Assembly (NCBI GenBank): GCA_015179025.1
Contig: WHUX01000056.1
Location: 62,001-126,000, forward strand
Source: Terfezia claveryi
Taxonomy: Eukaryota; Ascomycota; Pezizomycetes; Pezizales; Pezizaceae
DNA length: 64,000 bases
Direction of reading: 5' to 3'
Position 1 is the first letter of the stretch, and every line of letters starts with the position of its first letter. The position numbers and the translations under genes were made by a program. The notes below the pieces were generated by a model, which saw only the letters and a list, made by a program, of their open reading frames with translations, was not told where the DNA came from and ran no database searches. Positions 48,150 to 58,177 of this stretch are shown in pieces.

Positions 48150-48235
48150 GGGTCTGTTCATTGGGATTTTTTTTTTAGTTGGTCATTGGGATTTTTTTGG
48201 GGGGTGGTTGTTGGGATTTTTTTGGAGGGTAGATT
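48150..48235. repeat. T-run tandem repeat, three units
   Basis: Three units of about 30-35 bp: (G)GTCATTGGGATTTTTTT followed by a GGGGGGTGG or GGAGGGTAG block. Confidence 0.75.
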
Positions 48236-48510
48236 TAGTTAGCAATTTAAGTTTTTAATAAAGGCATTGAATACTGTGTGTTAGAATTTTACCCTTCTAA
48301 ACCTTCTATACAAGTCTTTCCTCTACAATAGTTTGAAAATCATCCCTTCAACAAGCCCCTTTGCTACTAGGGCAGGCAAGGTGTAAATGTAAGGCCTCCC
48401 AAGCAATAGCTCCTAGTATTGGAGTACAGCCAAGAATTGAAATTGGGGTTACATACAGGAATGAAATCTTGTTCGATAAAGAGGAATGTGGATTGTAATA
48501 TTTTGGCTAT
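48236..48510. other. Left flank of gypsy-4
   Basis: No gene seen. Ends with GCTAT (48506-48510), the presumed target duplication of gypsy-4; the right flank begins GCAAT (58178-58182). Confidence 0.5.
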
Positions 48511-49120
48511 TGTAAGGAAGTGGCTTACTCATACCCCATGACTAACCCTCTCCCTCACAAATGTATTTCTTATGTATTTTCTTACTCAGCAAGCATCGCA
48601 AAACACACAACATTCTGTGTGCTGTCTGACTTGCTAATATTTCACATACTTTCACATGCTTTCACATGTATAAGTCAAAGTTAAGACTTAACCTATTTTG
48701 TACTAGATAGTATTTGGAAGTACTATCTAGAAGATCAGATGATGCTGATCTTTATCACATGTAAGGGTCAGATGATGGTGCACTGCCTCAGCACTGCCCC
48801 AGCACTGCCCCGTTGGAAACACATATAGTTCTCTGAATTTCCCTTCAGTTGGACAGATAGTTAGAACTCAGAACATAGTTAGAGTACAATCAATATAGAA
48901 GTTCCACTAGTTAATTCTTCTAAGTGCCTTTGGCACTCCTATACTACTTTACCTATTACAGTAATCTTATGCTACTGGTAATAACTTTAATAGTGAGGAT
49001 AAACAATACACTATTAGTAATCTACTTTGTAGTATACATTACTAGCTTGAGATTATCTGATTAGATTGGATCCTTATCTAATCTAATCTGATTGTCTAGT
49101 CCCCCATACAACACTTTATA
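48511..49120 (+). repeat. 5' LTR of gypsy-4 (610 bp)
   Basis: Begins TGTAAGGAAGTGG; ends ACACTTTATA, where the 3' copy has ACACTTTACA. Contains three tandem CAGCACTGCCCC-like units near 48785-48822 and a TATAG box just downstream, which is probably the promoter core. Immediately followed by TTTTTTTAACC; no obvious tRNA primer-binding site. Confidence 0.93.
48780..48860 (+). promoter_or_regulatory. Putative LTR promoter core shared with the TRIM-like element
   Basis: Block GATGATGGTGCACTGCCTCA, tandem CAGCACTGCCCC units, ACATATAGT TATA-like element and CTTCAGTTGGA. The same sequence of modules occurs at about 27335-27425 and 28465-28575 in the TRIM LTRs and at 57835-57915 in the 3' LTR. Conservation in a mutated background suggests a transcription signal. 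Inferred, not tested. Confidence 0.5.
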
Positions 49121-50063
49121 TTTTTTTAACCTAAGAACTTGATTCTTACCTAACTAGGAAGGCCTGATCAACCTTACCTAATCAACAAAGTTTCTACCAA
49201 CAAGAGTAGAAACTAAAGCCAGTATAAGCCTACAGCATAAAGCATAGTAGCACCAAAGTCTGACAGTCAGCAGTAAGACTATCCTCCAAATAGCAACAGT
49301 AAGACTATTCAACAAATAGCAATCAGTAAAGCCTACAAGTTGTAACACTGGCCAACAACAGAAGATGTGTTGGAAATAATTGGACTTTTAAGAGAAAGAG
49401 TACTCATAGGAAACTTGGGAAAATTACTCAAGACCTATCTCTTACAAAAGTCAGAGCAAAAAGAATAGCAAGAGACTATTTTAGAAAGCTCCAACAGAAA
49501 GAGAAGGCTGAAAAGTCAATTAAGGAAGTAAAGAAGTTAGAAACCTTGATTGAAATAGAAAAGGTAGCAAAAGAAAACAAGACTACCTAATTTGGTAACT
49601 CTGAGACCTGGAAACTGCCTTAGAAGTCCAATAAGGGTGTGGATTATAGGAACAAGTCCTATCAACATCCAAACTCCAGAGAGTATCCCAGCCCCACTCT
49701 CTACCTAGCCTAAAGAAACACTGGGAATTCTCCCAGTAAGCAGAACAAGGAAAGTTTCTGTACCTCTCCCTCCAAAAAGAACACAAGTATCTAGCAGTCC
49801 AACCCCTATCCTTCCACTCAACCTTCTTTCCAGCATTTATAGGAAACCCTGCTCCCACAACAATCTCATCAACAAAAGTAACCCTTTTACTCTTCAACCT
49901 CCTCTCTCCCTTACCATAGTCAACCCTGGTATCAGAAGCAACAGAAAGAGGATAAGAAGGAAGTTGATAAGAAGTAGATCCTTCCTCATCAGGATCCACC
50001 TTAAAGAAAGCAGGAATAGAAGAAACAGAGTCCAAGGAATCAGTGGTATAATATCTGATAGAC
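49121..50063 (+). other. Gypsy-4 leader
   Basis: 943 bp between LTR and the first Gag ATG. Contains short open stretches with a lysine-rich coiled-coil-like reading (about 49405-49590, ending VAKENKTT) but no ATG start and no confirmed gene. The 284-codon minus-strand frame at 49583-50437 is a shadow of the leader and Gag. Confidence 0.6.
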
Positions 50064-51092
50064 ATGGAGACTCCTAAACAAAAAAGTACTAGTGTAATGG
50101 AAGGAGGAGGAAGAGCTAGGAAAGGCAGGAGAAAGGCAATGACAAGTGAGGAGCTAGAAGCACTCAAGGCTAAGTTAGTCAATACCCCTAAAAAGAAAGT
50201 TCCAGCTGGAAAAGACATTCTAGAAAAAGAAATGGAAACAAGGGAAATAGTCATTGGGCCTAATTCATTAATGCCTGAAGTAAGGATTGTAACACCTCCT
50301 GCAACAAAAGCCTTTTGGGACAAAAATGAGTCATCATGGTACCAAAGGATATCACAGGTATTTATATACCTAACAATAAACAACATGTTGTCAAAAAGGA
50401 AAAAGGAACTATTAGCTGAAGCACCAGAAAAGTTCATGATTTTTCAACAGAAAGAACAATTTAACAAGTCAGTTCAAATGGACTTTCAACTCTCATCTAC
50501 CTCAAAGGCAGTATGGCCTTACTCTACCTATAACCCATGTAAAGGAGTTCCATGGCTAGCATTAAACTGGCCTTTCCTGACACAGTATATGCTTATGGGT
50601 AACCTTTATGACCTGGAAACTCTAGAAATAGTGCCTCCAATAACAGAACCTATAGTAAGCCATGAGGAAATAGGAAGGAAACTGTTAGGAGCTGGAGGCA
50701 AGGGTAAGGGGAAAAGTGTGCAGTATGAGGAAGAGAAAGATGAGGATTATGAAACAGATATAGAAGAAATATCTGAAAAAGATATGCCACCACCACCTAA
50801 AGATAGGAAAAAGCCAACACATACCAAAAAGGGTAAGACTCCTGACAAGAAGCATAGTAGGAGTTCTAGTGGTATGGCTGGAGGTAGCAGTGAGGATCCA
50901 GGATCTGGATCTGAGGGTGATGAGTCAGACAATAGCTCTGATGATGACAGGAAGAAAAGGTCAACTAGGGAGCCTAGCCCTCACCACTTGGAATGGTCTA
51001 AAAAGACTGGTCAAAAGATACCTACACAACAGGTTAGCAAATCTCTAGTCAAGAAGGCAAACAAACTTGCAAAAATTCCCAACCCCCAATGA
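50064..51092 (+). CDS. Gypsy-4 Gag ORF A, 342 codons
   Basis: Starts at ATG 50064 and ends at TGA 51090-51092, overlapping the next ATG as ATGA. The N-terminal part is basic (GGGRARKGRRKAM), the middle contains a hydrophobic segment near residues 100-175, then an acidic Ser/Asp-rich region (SEGDESDNSSDDDRKKRS) and a Lys-rich end (KKANKLAKIPNP). No recognised domain. Because the start of ORF B reads like the start of a Retrotrans_gag domain, ORFs A and B were probably one Gag in the ancestor, or are expressed by stop-start coupling. Confidence 0.7.
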   Translation: METPKQKSTSVMEGGGRARKGRRKAMTSEELEALKAKLVNTPKKKVPAGKDILEKEMETREIVIGPNSLMPEVRIVTPPATKAFWDKNESSWYQRISQVFIYLTINNMLSKRKKELLAEAPEKFMIFQQKEQFNKSVQMDFQLSSTSKAVWPYSTYNPCKGVPWLALNWPFLTQYMLMGNLYDLETLEIVPPITEPIVSHEEIGRKLLGAGGKGKGKSVQYEEEKDEDYETDIEEISEKDMPPPPKDRKKPTHTKKGKTPDKKHSRSSSGMAGGSSEDPGSGSEGDESDNSSDDDRKKRSTREPSPHHLEWSKKTGQKIPTQQVSKSLVKKANKLAKIPNPQ

Positions 51093-52018
51093 TTGATGGA
51101 GTATCAGAGAAATGGAGGGATCAAACTACCTTTGACAATTATGTACAACAGTTGCAGAAGTGGGTAAAATATCAAGGGATGGATATAGCAAGTTGGGAAA
51201 GTCTGGATAGAGCAAGTTTTATGTTTGAGAAGAGTGCTCAGACTTGGTATAACCAGTACTGCTCTGAAAAGGAAGAAGTTGAGGACAGGAATTTCCATGA
51301 ATTTATGTTAAAACTGAGAGGTAAACTCATCTCTACAGTGGCACCTGAAGTTCTATGGAAACAATATCTGTTACACCATCAGAGGCCAGATGTTACTGTC
51401 ATGCAGTATACACAGAACCTGGAAGAATTCAAAATTAAGTGCAAGGATCTAAATGGAAAAGATATGATAAGTGATCATGCACTGAAAATGAAACTAGTAG
51501 ATGGACTGGTACCCCTGCTTAGGGCTAAAGTCAAAGGACTGATATCATATAAGTCAACCTTTAAGGAAATATTGAATAAAATTGCAGTCCAGGAGGATGT
51601 ACTAAAACAGGAAACTAAATCCTTGCAGCAGCACCAAAAGAAGGCTGATAAGCAATGGGGACCTGGTAGACCTATGGAATGGACTAAGTCTGAATTCAAA
51701 TTGCCTGAAAAAGTGGCTAAGAATGCAGCGAAAGTGGCAGGCAAGAAAGGTGGACTAGGTGGTCTCCATGGTAACTTCCCTAGTGCCAAAAAGGATAAAA
51801 CTAAGTATACCCCTTATGGTGAACAGGAGAAGAAGAGGGAAGAGGCTGCAAGAACAGGGTCCTGTTACTACTGTGGCAAACAGGGTCACACTTCTAGGGA
51901 TTGCCCTAATAGGAAGGTGTCTTCAGCTTACCAATATATGGATCTAGACCAGGAGTCAGAAGATTCCCACCTTATCAACCATTCAGACCTAATCCAACTT
52001 GGCCTCCACAAAAGGTAA
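51089..52018 (+). CDS. Gypsy-4 Gag ORF B with CCHC knuckle, 309 codons
   Basis: Retrotrans_gag-like capsid region over about residues 1-190 (LDRASFMFEKSAQTWYNQY, then VMQYTQNLEEFKIKC and LVDGLVPLLRAKVKGL), a basic stretch, and one perfect CX2CX4HX4C knuckle, CYYCGKQGHTSRDC, near residues 256-269. Its role is packaging element RNA in the virus-like particle. After the knuckle a Pro-rich reading (RRFPPYQPFRPNPTWPP) continues in the protease frame, so a frame change lies near 51930. It could be programmed, as in many gypsy elements, but I see no clear slippery heptamer. Confidence 0.85.
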   Translation: MIDGVSEKWRDQTTFDNYVQQLQKWVKYQGMDIASWESLDRASFMFEKSAQTWYNQYCSEKEEVEDRNFHEFMLKLRGKLISTVAPEVLWKQYLLHHQRPDVTVMQYTQNLEEFKIKCKDLNGKDMISDHALKMKLVDGLVPLLRAKVKGLISYKSTFKEILNKIAVQEDVLKQETKSLQQHQKKADKQWGPGRPMEWTKSEFKLPEKVAKNAAKVAGKKGGLGGLHGNFPSAKKDKTKYTPYGEQEKKREEAARTGSCYYCGKQGHTSRDCPNRKVSSAYQYMDLDQESEDSHLINHSDLIQLGLHKR

Positions 52019-52041
52019 AAACAGCTTACCAGGAAATTGAT

Positions 52042-52896
52042 GTGAAACAACAAGAGTCAGCTGCACTTCAGGTTATGAGAAATCCAAATGATACAAGGAA
52101 GTTCTTAGTGCCAGAAAGCTATAGAACTTCCAATGCAGCTGAAATTAAAATTAATGGGCATATTGCTTATGCACTATTTGACCCATGTATATCAGGAGGA
52201 GACCTGATATCAGCAAATTACTGCCAGTTGTTTAATATACCCTTGAAAGAGATCAGCAAGAAACCTCTGGAAACTGCAATCAAAGGTAGCAGATCTCAAA
52301 TAACAAATACAGCAACAGTCACAGTAAATCTACAGGGATACCAAGAAACTAGGACATTCTATGTGGCCAACCTGAAGGACTGGGATGTTATATTTGGTGA
52401 ACCTGCACTAAGGGATTATAAAGCAATTATGAATGTCAAAGATAATGCAATCACTATACAACCCACAGGCAGGACAAGGATTGATATTAATATGCTCAAA
52501 ACCAAGGATACACTTAGAAGAGTCATAACTGCAGCTATGAATATAGGCAGGACAGAAGAAGATTGGTTCAAAAGGGATGATCCAATGGCTATTGTGACTG
52601 AAGTTGGACGTAAATTAATACACCATCCAAAACCAACTACAGTAATAACTTGGATACAGTGTGATCTGTCAGAAGACCTAGAAGAAGACCAGGAATGGTC
52701 ACAAGAGTGGTTTGACTCATCAGATTGGTCAGAGCTAGAAGATGATAGAAGCTCTCCAGTCATTACAAATGTAGTTAATCTGGAAGAAGTGGAGTTTAAT
52801 ATATTTGAAGAATTCCCTGAGCTATTCCCAGAAGAAAGCCAACTGCATTACCACCAATCAGAGAACCTTATGACATCATGCAACATAAAATTATAG
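52042..52896 (+). pseudogene. Gypsy-4 aspartic protease region, active site lost
   Basis: Protease fold readable: INGHIAYALFDPCISGGDLI at the position of the catalytic D-T/S-G motif, here DPC, and later LKDWDVIFGEPAL, the conserved second loop. Replacement of the T/S-G pair should abolish cleavage. The C-terminal region is acidic (EDLEEDQEWSQEWF) and ends EEFPELFPEE, the usual lead-in to reverse transcriptase. The next domain continues in another frame at about 52855. The listed start is an arbitrary codon; expression would need readthrough from Gag. Confidence 0.8.
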
Positions 52897-54180
52897 TTCC
52901 TGATGGTGCAACTTGGGAACCTGCATACTATACAAACTATACAAGGTTTCTGGATCAAGTAACTGAGAAAATGAGGACAAGCTAGAATCTGGAAGGATAG
53001 TACCATCTAGCTCACTCAACAGTATCCTTATGTTTACACAGCCTAAAAGGGATTTAGATAAGAATGGCAAACAATAAGCCAGATTCTTATTACACTGTGT
53101 ACCTAGAAATAAGCTAGTACAAAAGGATAAAACACCATGCTAAATATCAAAGCAATATTAGACTGGATAGCTAGTAAGGAATTTATCTCAGTAGCTGATC
53201 TGGCAGATGGCTATCACAATATTAGGCATGCACATGAATCAGTAAAACATAGCACCTTTATAAATCACCTAGGGAAATTTGACTCATTGGTTATGCAGCA
53301 GGGTGATTGCAATGCACCTGCGACCATGATGAGGGCTATGAACTGGTTACTAAAGACTATATTGGAAAGACTGTCATAGTTTATTTAGATGACATTCTAA
53401 TTGGCACAGATACCTTGGAGGAACACAAGGAAGTGTTAAGAGGGATCTGCAGGATATTGGCTAAGAAAAGTTTTTCTTCAACAAAAAGAAATGCCAAATC
53501 CTAGCTCCAAGGCTAAAAGTACTGGGATTCATTGTCACCAAACAAGGGTTAGAAATGGATCCAGAAAAAATCAACTCAATACAAATTACCCAATCCCTGA
53601 CTCAAAAAAGAAATTGCAGAAGTTTCTAGGGATGGTTAATTACTTGAGAAGGTTTTGTCCAGAATTGGGAGCTATAGCTAAACCACTATCAGAATTGCAA
53701 GGATCAACAAAGAAGCATATGTGGACTCCTTTGCATAATGAGTCATTCAGAAAGATTAAGGAGCTGATAATGAGCAATAAAGTGCTCAAACCAATTAATC
53801 ATGACTCAGGCCTTCCAATCTATCTAATTACTGATACCAGTAATATAGGGATCTCAGGATAGATTGGCCAAATGGAGAATGGTGTTATCAGGCCAGCAGA
53901 ATTTCACTCTAGGAAATTAAATGATGGACAAATGAATTACACAACAACTGATAAGGAGTTATTAGCAATTGTTGACTCACTGAGGTATTTCAGGCCTGAA
54001 CTACAGGGTCACAAAGTGATCATCCAAACAGATCACAAACCTTTAGTCACATTTATGGATAGTATCCCTGAAAGTCAGATGAAGAGAAGGTGGCAAGAGA
54101 CTATGAGTCAGTTTGACTAACCCTAGAATACATTCAGGGCAAGGACAACCACATAGCAGATGTACTGTCCAGAGGAGTAT
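52855..54180 (+). pseudogene. Gypsy-4 reverse transcriptase and RNase H with several frame changes
   Basis: Starts with the typical LPPIREPYDIMQHKIIVPDG. Palm motifs: SVADLADGYHNI near 53190, then IVYLDDILIGTDT near 53385-53420 with YLDD intact. The frame changes near 53370, 53470 and 53595, so the polymerase domain passes through all three frames within about 230 bp. The thumb and RNase H follow: QKFLGMVNYLRRFCPELG near 53615, FHSRKLNDGQMNYTTTDKE near 53905, and IQTDHKPLVTFMD near 54022. One TAG (53863) replaces a Gln. The usual post-RNase H segment LEYIQGKDNHIADVLSRG is at 54123-54176 after another single-base frame change. Confidence 0.85.
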
Positions 54181-55660
54181 ATAGTCCCTCTGGAATCCCC
54201 TCTACTGGACAGTCTTCTCACCACACAACTGCCTTACTACAACCTTCAGTAGTAACCAACCACCTCTCTGTTCCCATACAAACTTTCAAGAAAACTCCCC
54301 CACCACATTGTCCACCTGTCACCATGCCTTCCCCAAACCAGCTCAGGATTAGAGGAGCCACTGGGAGACCAGTGTCTCCACCAACCCTTGGGAGACAATC
54401 TCCCAACACCATTCAAAGGAGAAGGAGACTCCCTCCTCTCCAAATCACCACCACCAACCTTCCACTAAGACAGGTGCAGGAGGTTGATCCTACAGGCCTG
54501 TCTGGCATGACAGAGAAGGCCTGAATGCAGTCTTTGAGGCTGAAAGGTACAAGCCAACAGTTGAAGATGACCCTGAACCTGATGAATCTAACAAACCACA
54601 AAGAAATTCAGGCTCAGAAGGCTCCAGCAGGAGCCAGCAGCAGTCCAAACTGCTGCCACCACTACCAGGGACCAGGCCCAACACAACAACAAGTGAGGAA
54701 GAGAGAGGAAGGTCAGTTACAAGAAAACCCAAGTTTCAAGTGGTTATTAACAAAAAGCCTAGTACCTCTCTCCCTCTACTCTTGCTGCCTCTGAGGCAGA
54801 GGACCCACAGGAATGGACATTGTGGATGAGTCCTCTGACTCAGATGAACCTGAGGAATGGGAAAGAGCCAGGGAACCCATGACTACAAAACAAATGGAAC
54901 AGTCCTTGGAAGGGCTGACAGGGGTTCTGTGGTTGTGGGAAACCTTCAGGAGTGGAACCCTACTCTTGAATGTACCTTGAAGAGAAGGGCTGCCTCTCCT
55001 AAGTGCAAGGATGAGGCAGACAACAAGAAGGTGCACTTCCAGCCTCCTCCTCCACCAGGAGCCTCACCTGCATCCTCTGTCAGCACCCTTCCTGACATTT
55101 TCCCTGAGGATCCAATTCTCCTATCCTTCCCTAACAGAACTCATGACAAAGAGTTCTGTTCTCTATGTAATAAAGTGGGCCACAAAACTTCCCAATGCAA
55201 CAACAAAGATCTACAATTAATCTTTGTGACAACTGTTGGGCAATTGGACACTTTAAGGAGAACTGCCCTAAAAGGGCTAGATTCCCTCCTCCTAGGTGTA
55301 CCAACTGCATGGAAACAACTCACCTCAGCAACAAATGCCCCCTTGACAACAAACTCTTCCCACTGCAATATCCACTCCCAGCAGAAACCATCAAAAAATG
55401 CACCATATGCAACCAAGATGGTCACTGGTCCCACCTATGCCCAAATCTCCCAAAAGTCACTACCACAGGAGGAAAAGAGGTACCAAGATGCAAGTATTGT
55501 CTTGGCTACCATAACCTGAACAAAAACTTTGTCAGCTCCTGTGATACTAGAAAGAATAATTTGAAGGCCCTAATAAGCCCTTCCACAATAGTGACTACCT
55601 GAAAAAGGCAATAGGGGTCCAGGATGAAGTTGAAAAGAGCATGGAACCAGATTTGGTAAT
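54181..55660 (+). pseudogene. Gypsy-4 extra module: Pro-rich linker and four CCHC zinc knuckles between RNase H and integrase
   Basis: This interval, about 1.48 kb, has no counterpart in gypsy-1, -2 or -3, where integrase follows RNase H after a short linker. The first part is Pro/Ser/Arg-rich (54180-55140). Then come four perfect CX2CX4HX4C knuckles: CSLCNKVGHKTSQC (55157-55198), CDNCWAIGHFKENC (55225-55266), CTNCMETTHLSNKC (55297-55338) and CTICNQDGHWSHLC (55399-55440), plus a possible degenerate fifth (CKYC...C, 55489-55542). Knuckle 1 is in a different frame from 2-4; at least three frame changes occur here. Such arrays bind single-stranded nucleic acid (CNBP/Gis2, LINE ORF1). Whether it is part of Pol or captured from elsewhere is open. 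Confidence 0.8.
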
Positions 55661-55661
55661 T

Positions 55662-56958
55662 GCTGAGTAGATAGGAGATCATGAGTTGGAATGGCATTAC
55701 AGAGAAGAGTTGGAAAAAGATACAGTGTTTGGACCACTGTACTTAACAGTCAAGAGAGGAGAACAAGTACCTACAGTAAAGGTACAGGATGGGTTTATGT
55801 ACCTCTTGAAGAGTTTTGCTTGGAGGATGGTAATTCCCAAGGGATTACAAGTTAAAGGTAACCCTGCCTCTGAAGCCCTTATCCAACAAGCACATGTCAC
55901 TACTGGACATGGAGGCCTTGCAAAAACAGCAGAAGAGCTTACCAATAAGTATATCTTTCAGGATTTTTATAAACAGGTTGAACAATTTGTGAGGAGTTGT
56001 GAAACCTGTCAAATCACCAAAGGATCCACACAGAAACCCCCTGGATTCCTTACTCCTCTGAATGTACCTACTAGGCCATGGGGTAGTATGGCTATGGATT
56101 TTCTTAGTATGGAACCTGTTATGATTTCATGCACTGAATTTACTCTTGGTTACAGAACTCCTAAAGATGATAAGTCTCACATGTTGTTATTTCATAAGTT
56201 ATTAGTCATGACTGACAGGCATTCTGATTTCACATTCTTGTTACCTGTTGCAGACAATGTTGATACATTAGGGGTTATTGATATCTTTGAAAGATTTATT
56301 AAGCCTAATGTGGGTTTCCCTTATGAAATTGTTTCTGACCAAGACCCCTTGTTTATGTCTACTGTTTTTCAAGATTGGATGCAGAAAATGGAATTATGTA
56401 TAAAGCATCTTCCACATATCACCCCCAGACTGATGGGATAAGTGAAAGAAAGAATAGGACAATTATTCCTATGTTTGCAGCCAAGAAGCTGGAACAAGGA
56501 ATGAATTGGGTACAAGCCACACCTTCTGTTCAAACAGAGGTGAATGCAAGAGTTAGTACTACAAGAGGACTTTCTCCCTTTTTTACCAAGCTAGGATACC
56601 AGCCTAATTTGTCACCACCTATCCTACCTCACCCAATTCCTACTTATTCAAACCCTAAACCAGATTTTACCAGGTTGCTGAAAACCTTACCAAAGCAAAA
56701 AAGGACCAAATTCAGCAAGCCAACAAACATAGAAGAGCCTCTCCTGATTACCAAATCCATGATCAGGTAATGCTGTCAACAAAGAACCTCCCAGCAAGGT
56801 ACCACTCCTCCAAACTATCCCCAAAATGCATAGGCCCCTTCACCATTACAAATATTCACCATGGAGTCAAAATGCTAAACTTGACTTCACTGACTTCCCT
56901 GACCTCAATAATATCAACAATTCCTTCCACACCTCACTTCCAAGCCCTTCTTCCCTAA
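55662..56958 (+). pseudogene. Gypsy-4 integrase, split over two frames
   Basis: First frame, open 55686-56441: zinc-binding H2C2 region (HVTTGHGG then CETC, near 55890-56010), core start WGSMAMDFLSMEP, then an extra segment of about 30 residues (MISCTEFTLGYRTPKDDKSH) before LLVMTDRHSDFTFL, and the second Asp in EIVSDQDPLF. The frame changes near 56400, and STYHPQTDGISERKN carries the catalytic Glu. The DDE triad is therefore present but not in one frame. The C-terminal barrel region follows to 56958 (KLSPKCIGPFTITNI). Confidence 0.85.
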
Positions 56959-56999
56959 TCCAATAAAACTGTTCCCTTCCAGAACTCTGGAACAACCAG

Positions 57000-57503
57000 G
57001 ACTAGTTAAGGAAGACAGGTATGAGGTAGAAAGAGTTTTGGAATTTAGGTCACAACCTAGAACAGGGAAGCTGCAGTACAAGGTGAAATGGAAGGGATGG
57101 CCTCATAAATTTGATGAGTAGGTATATGCTGATGGTGTTGATGAGTCATTGAAAAAACAATTCTGGTTGACTGGTAGTAAGCAAGCAACTTACAAAAAGA
57201 GAAAGGTTGGTGAGAATAAGCTTGGCAAAAATAAGAAAGGAAAGAAACCTTGCAAATGATTGATGATGAAAGGAAAAAAGTCCTTGCTCCCCCTGTTTCA
57301 TCTAATGCAGTCAAGATTGACAAAGGCAAAGGAAAAGAGATGGACATACCCCAATTAATGCTTAAACATTTCTTTACTCAAACAAGTTTTGATAGGGACC
57401 TCAAGGAAGGGTATGATAATGTCAGGTATGATACTGGAGCTGAAGGAAGTAGTACCTATATGGACAGGAACAATAGGTATTATGGGTTGAATGTTAACTA
57501 CTA
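57000..57503 (+). pseudogene. Gypsy-4 chromodomain and C-terminal tail
   Basis: 57018-57180 reads YEVERVLEFRSQPRTGKLQY then KVKWKGWPHKFDE with a stop in place of the expected Trp. A Lys-rich tail follows (KVGENKLGKNKKGKK), then in another frame DKGKGKEMDIPQLMLKHFF and GLNVNY ending at TAA 57501-57503. The tail is longer than in typical chromoviruses. The chromodomain would direct integration to H3K9-methylated chromatin, by family analogy. Confidence 0.8.
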
Positions 57504-57567
57504 ATGTACATAACCCATCTCCCCTGTTTATTTCTTAGGATGGAGTTTTTATCTAAACAGGGAGGCA

Positions 57568-58177
57568 TGTAAGGAAGTGGCTTACTCATGCCCCATGACT
57601 AACCCTCTCCCTCACAAATGTATTTCTTATATATTTTCTTACTCAGCAAGCATCTCAAAACACACAACATTCTGTGTGCTGTCTGCCTTGCTAATATTTC
57701 ACATGCTTTCACATGCTTTCACATGTATAAGTCAAAGTTAAGACTTAACCTATTTTGTACTAGATAGTATTTGGAAGTACTATCTAGAAGATCAGATGAT
57801 GCTGATCTTTATCACATATAAGGGTCAGATGATGGTGCACTGCCTCAGCACTACCCCAGCACTGCCCCATTGGAAACACATATAGTCCCCTGAATTTCCC
57901 TTCAGTTGGACAGATAGTTAGAACTCAGAACATAGTTAGAGTACAATCAATATAGAAGTTCCACTGGTTAATTCTTCTAAGTGCCTTTGGCACTCCTATA
58001 CTACTTTACCTATTACAGTAATCTTATGCTACTGGTAATAACTTTAATAGTGAGGATAAACAATACACTATTAGTAATCTACTTTGTAGTATACATTACT
58101 AGCCTAAGATTATCTGATTAGATTGGATCCTTATCTAATCTAATCTGATTGTCCAGTCCCCTATACAACACTTTACA
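57568..58177 (+). repeat. 3' LTR of gypsy-4 (610 bp)
   Basis: Begins TGTAAGGAAGTGG, ends CACTTTACA. Same length as the 5' copy. Preceded by the polypurine tract at 57555-57567. Confidence 0.93.

Larger units (their letters stand above)
48511..58177 (+). mobile_element. Gypsy-4: 9667-bp Ty3/gypsy element with an extra zinc-knuckle module
   Basis: Both LTRs are 610 bp (48511-49120 and 57568-58177). A purine tract (AAACAGGGAGGCA) abuts the 3' LTR. Target duplication GCTAT/GCAAT has one mismatch. Order: leader, Gag (50064-52018), protease (52042-52896), reverse transcriptase and RNase H (52860-54180), zinc-knuckle linker (54181-55660), integrase (55662-56950), chromodomain (57010-57180) and tail to 57503. 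The LTRs differ at about 16 sites, nearly all transitions, with no indels, so insertion is fairly recent. Coding decay is mainly by single-base frame changes, unlike the TAG decay of its neighbours. At 9.7 kb it is long for the family. Confidence 0.93.

Noticed and set aside
49583..50437. Minus-strand ORF of 284 codons
   Set aside because: Antisense to the gypsy-4 leader and Gag ORF A; no ATG-supported domain, and the plus strand has the element's expected order.
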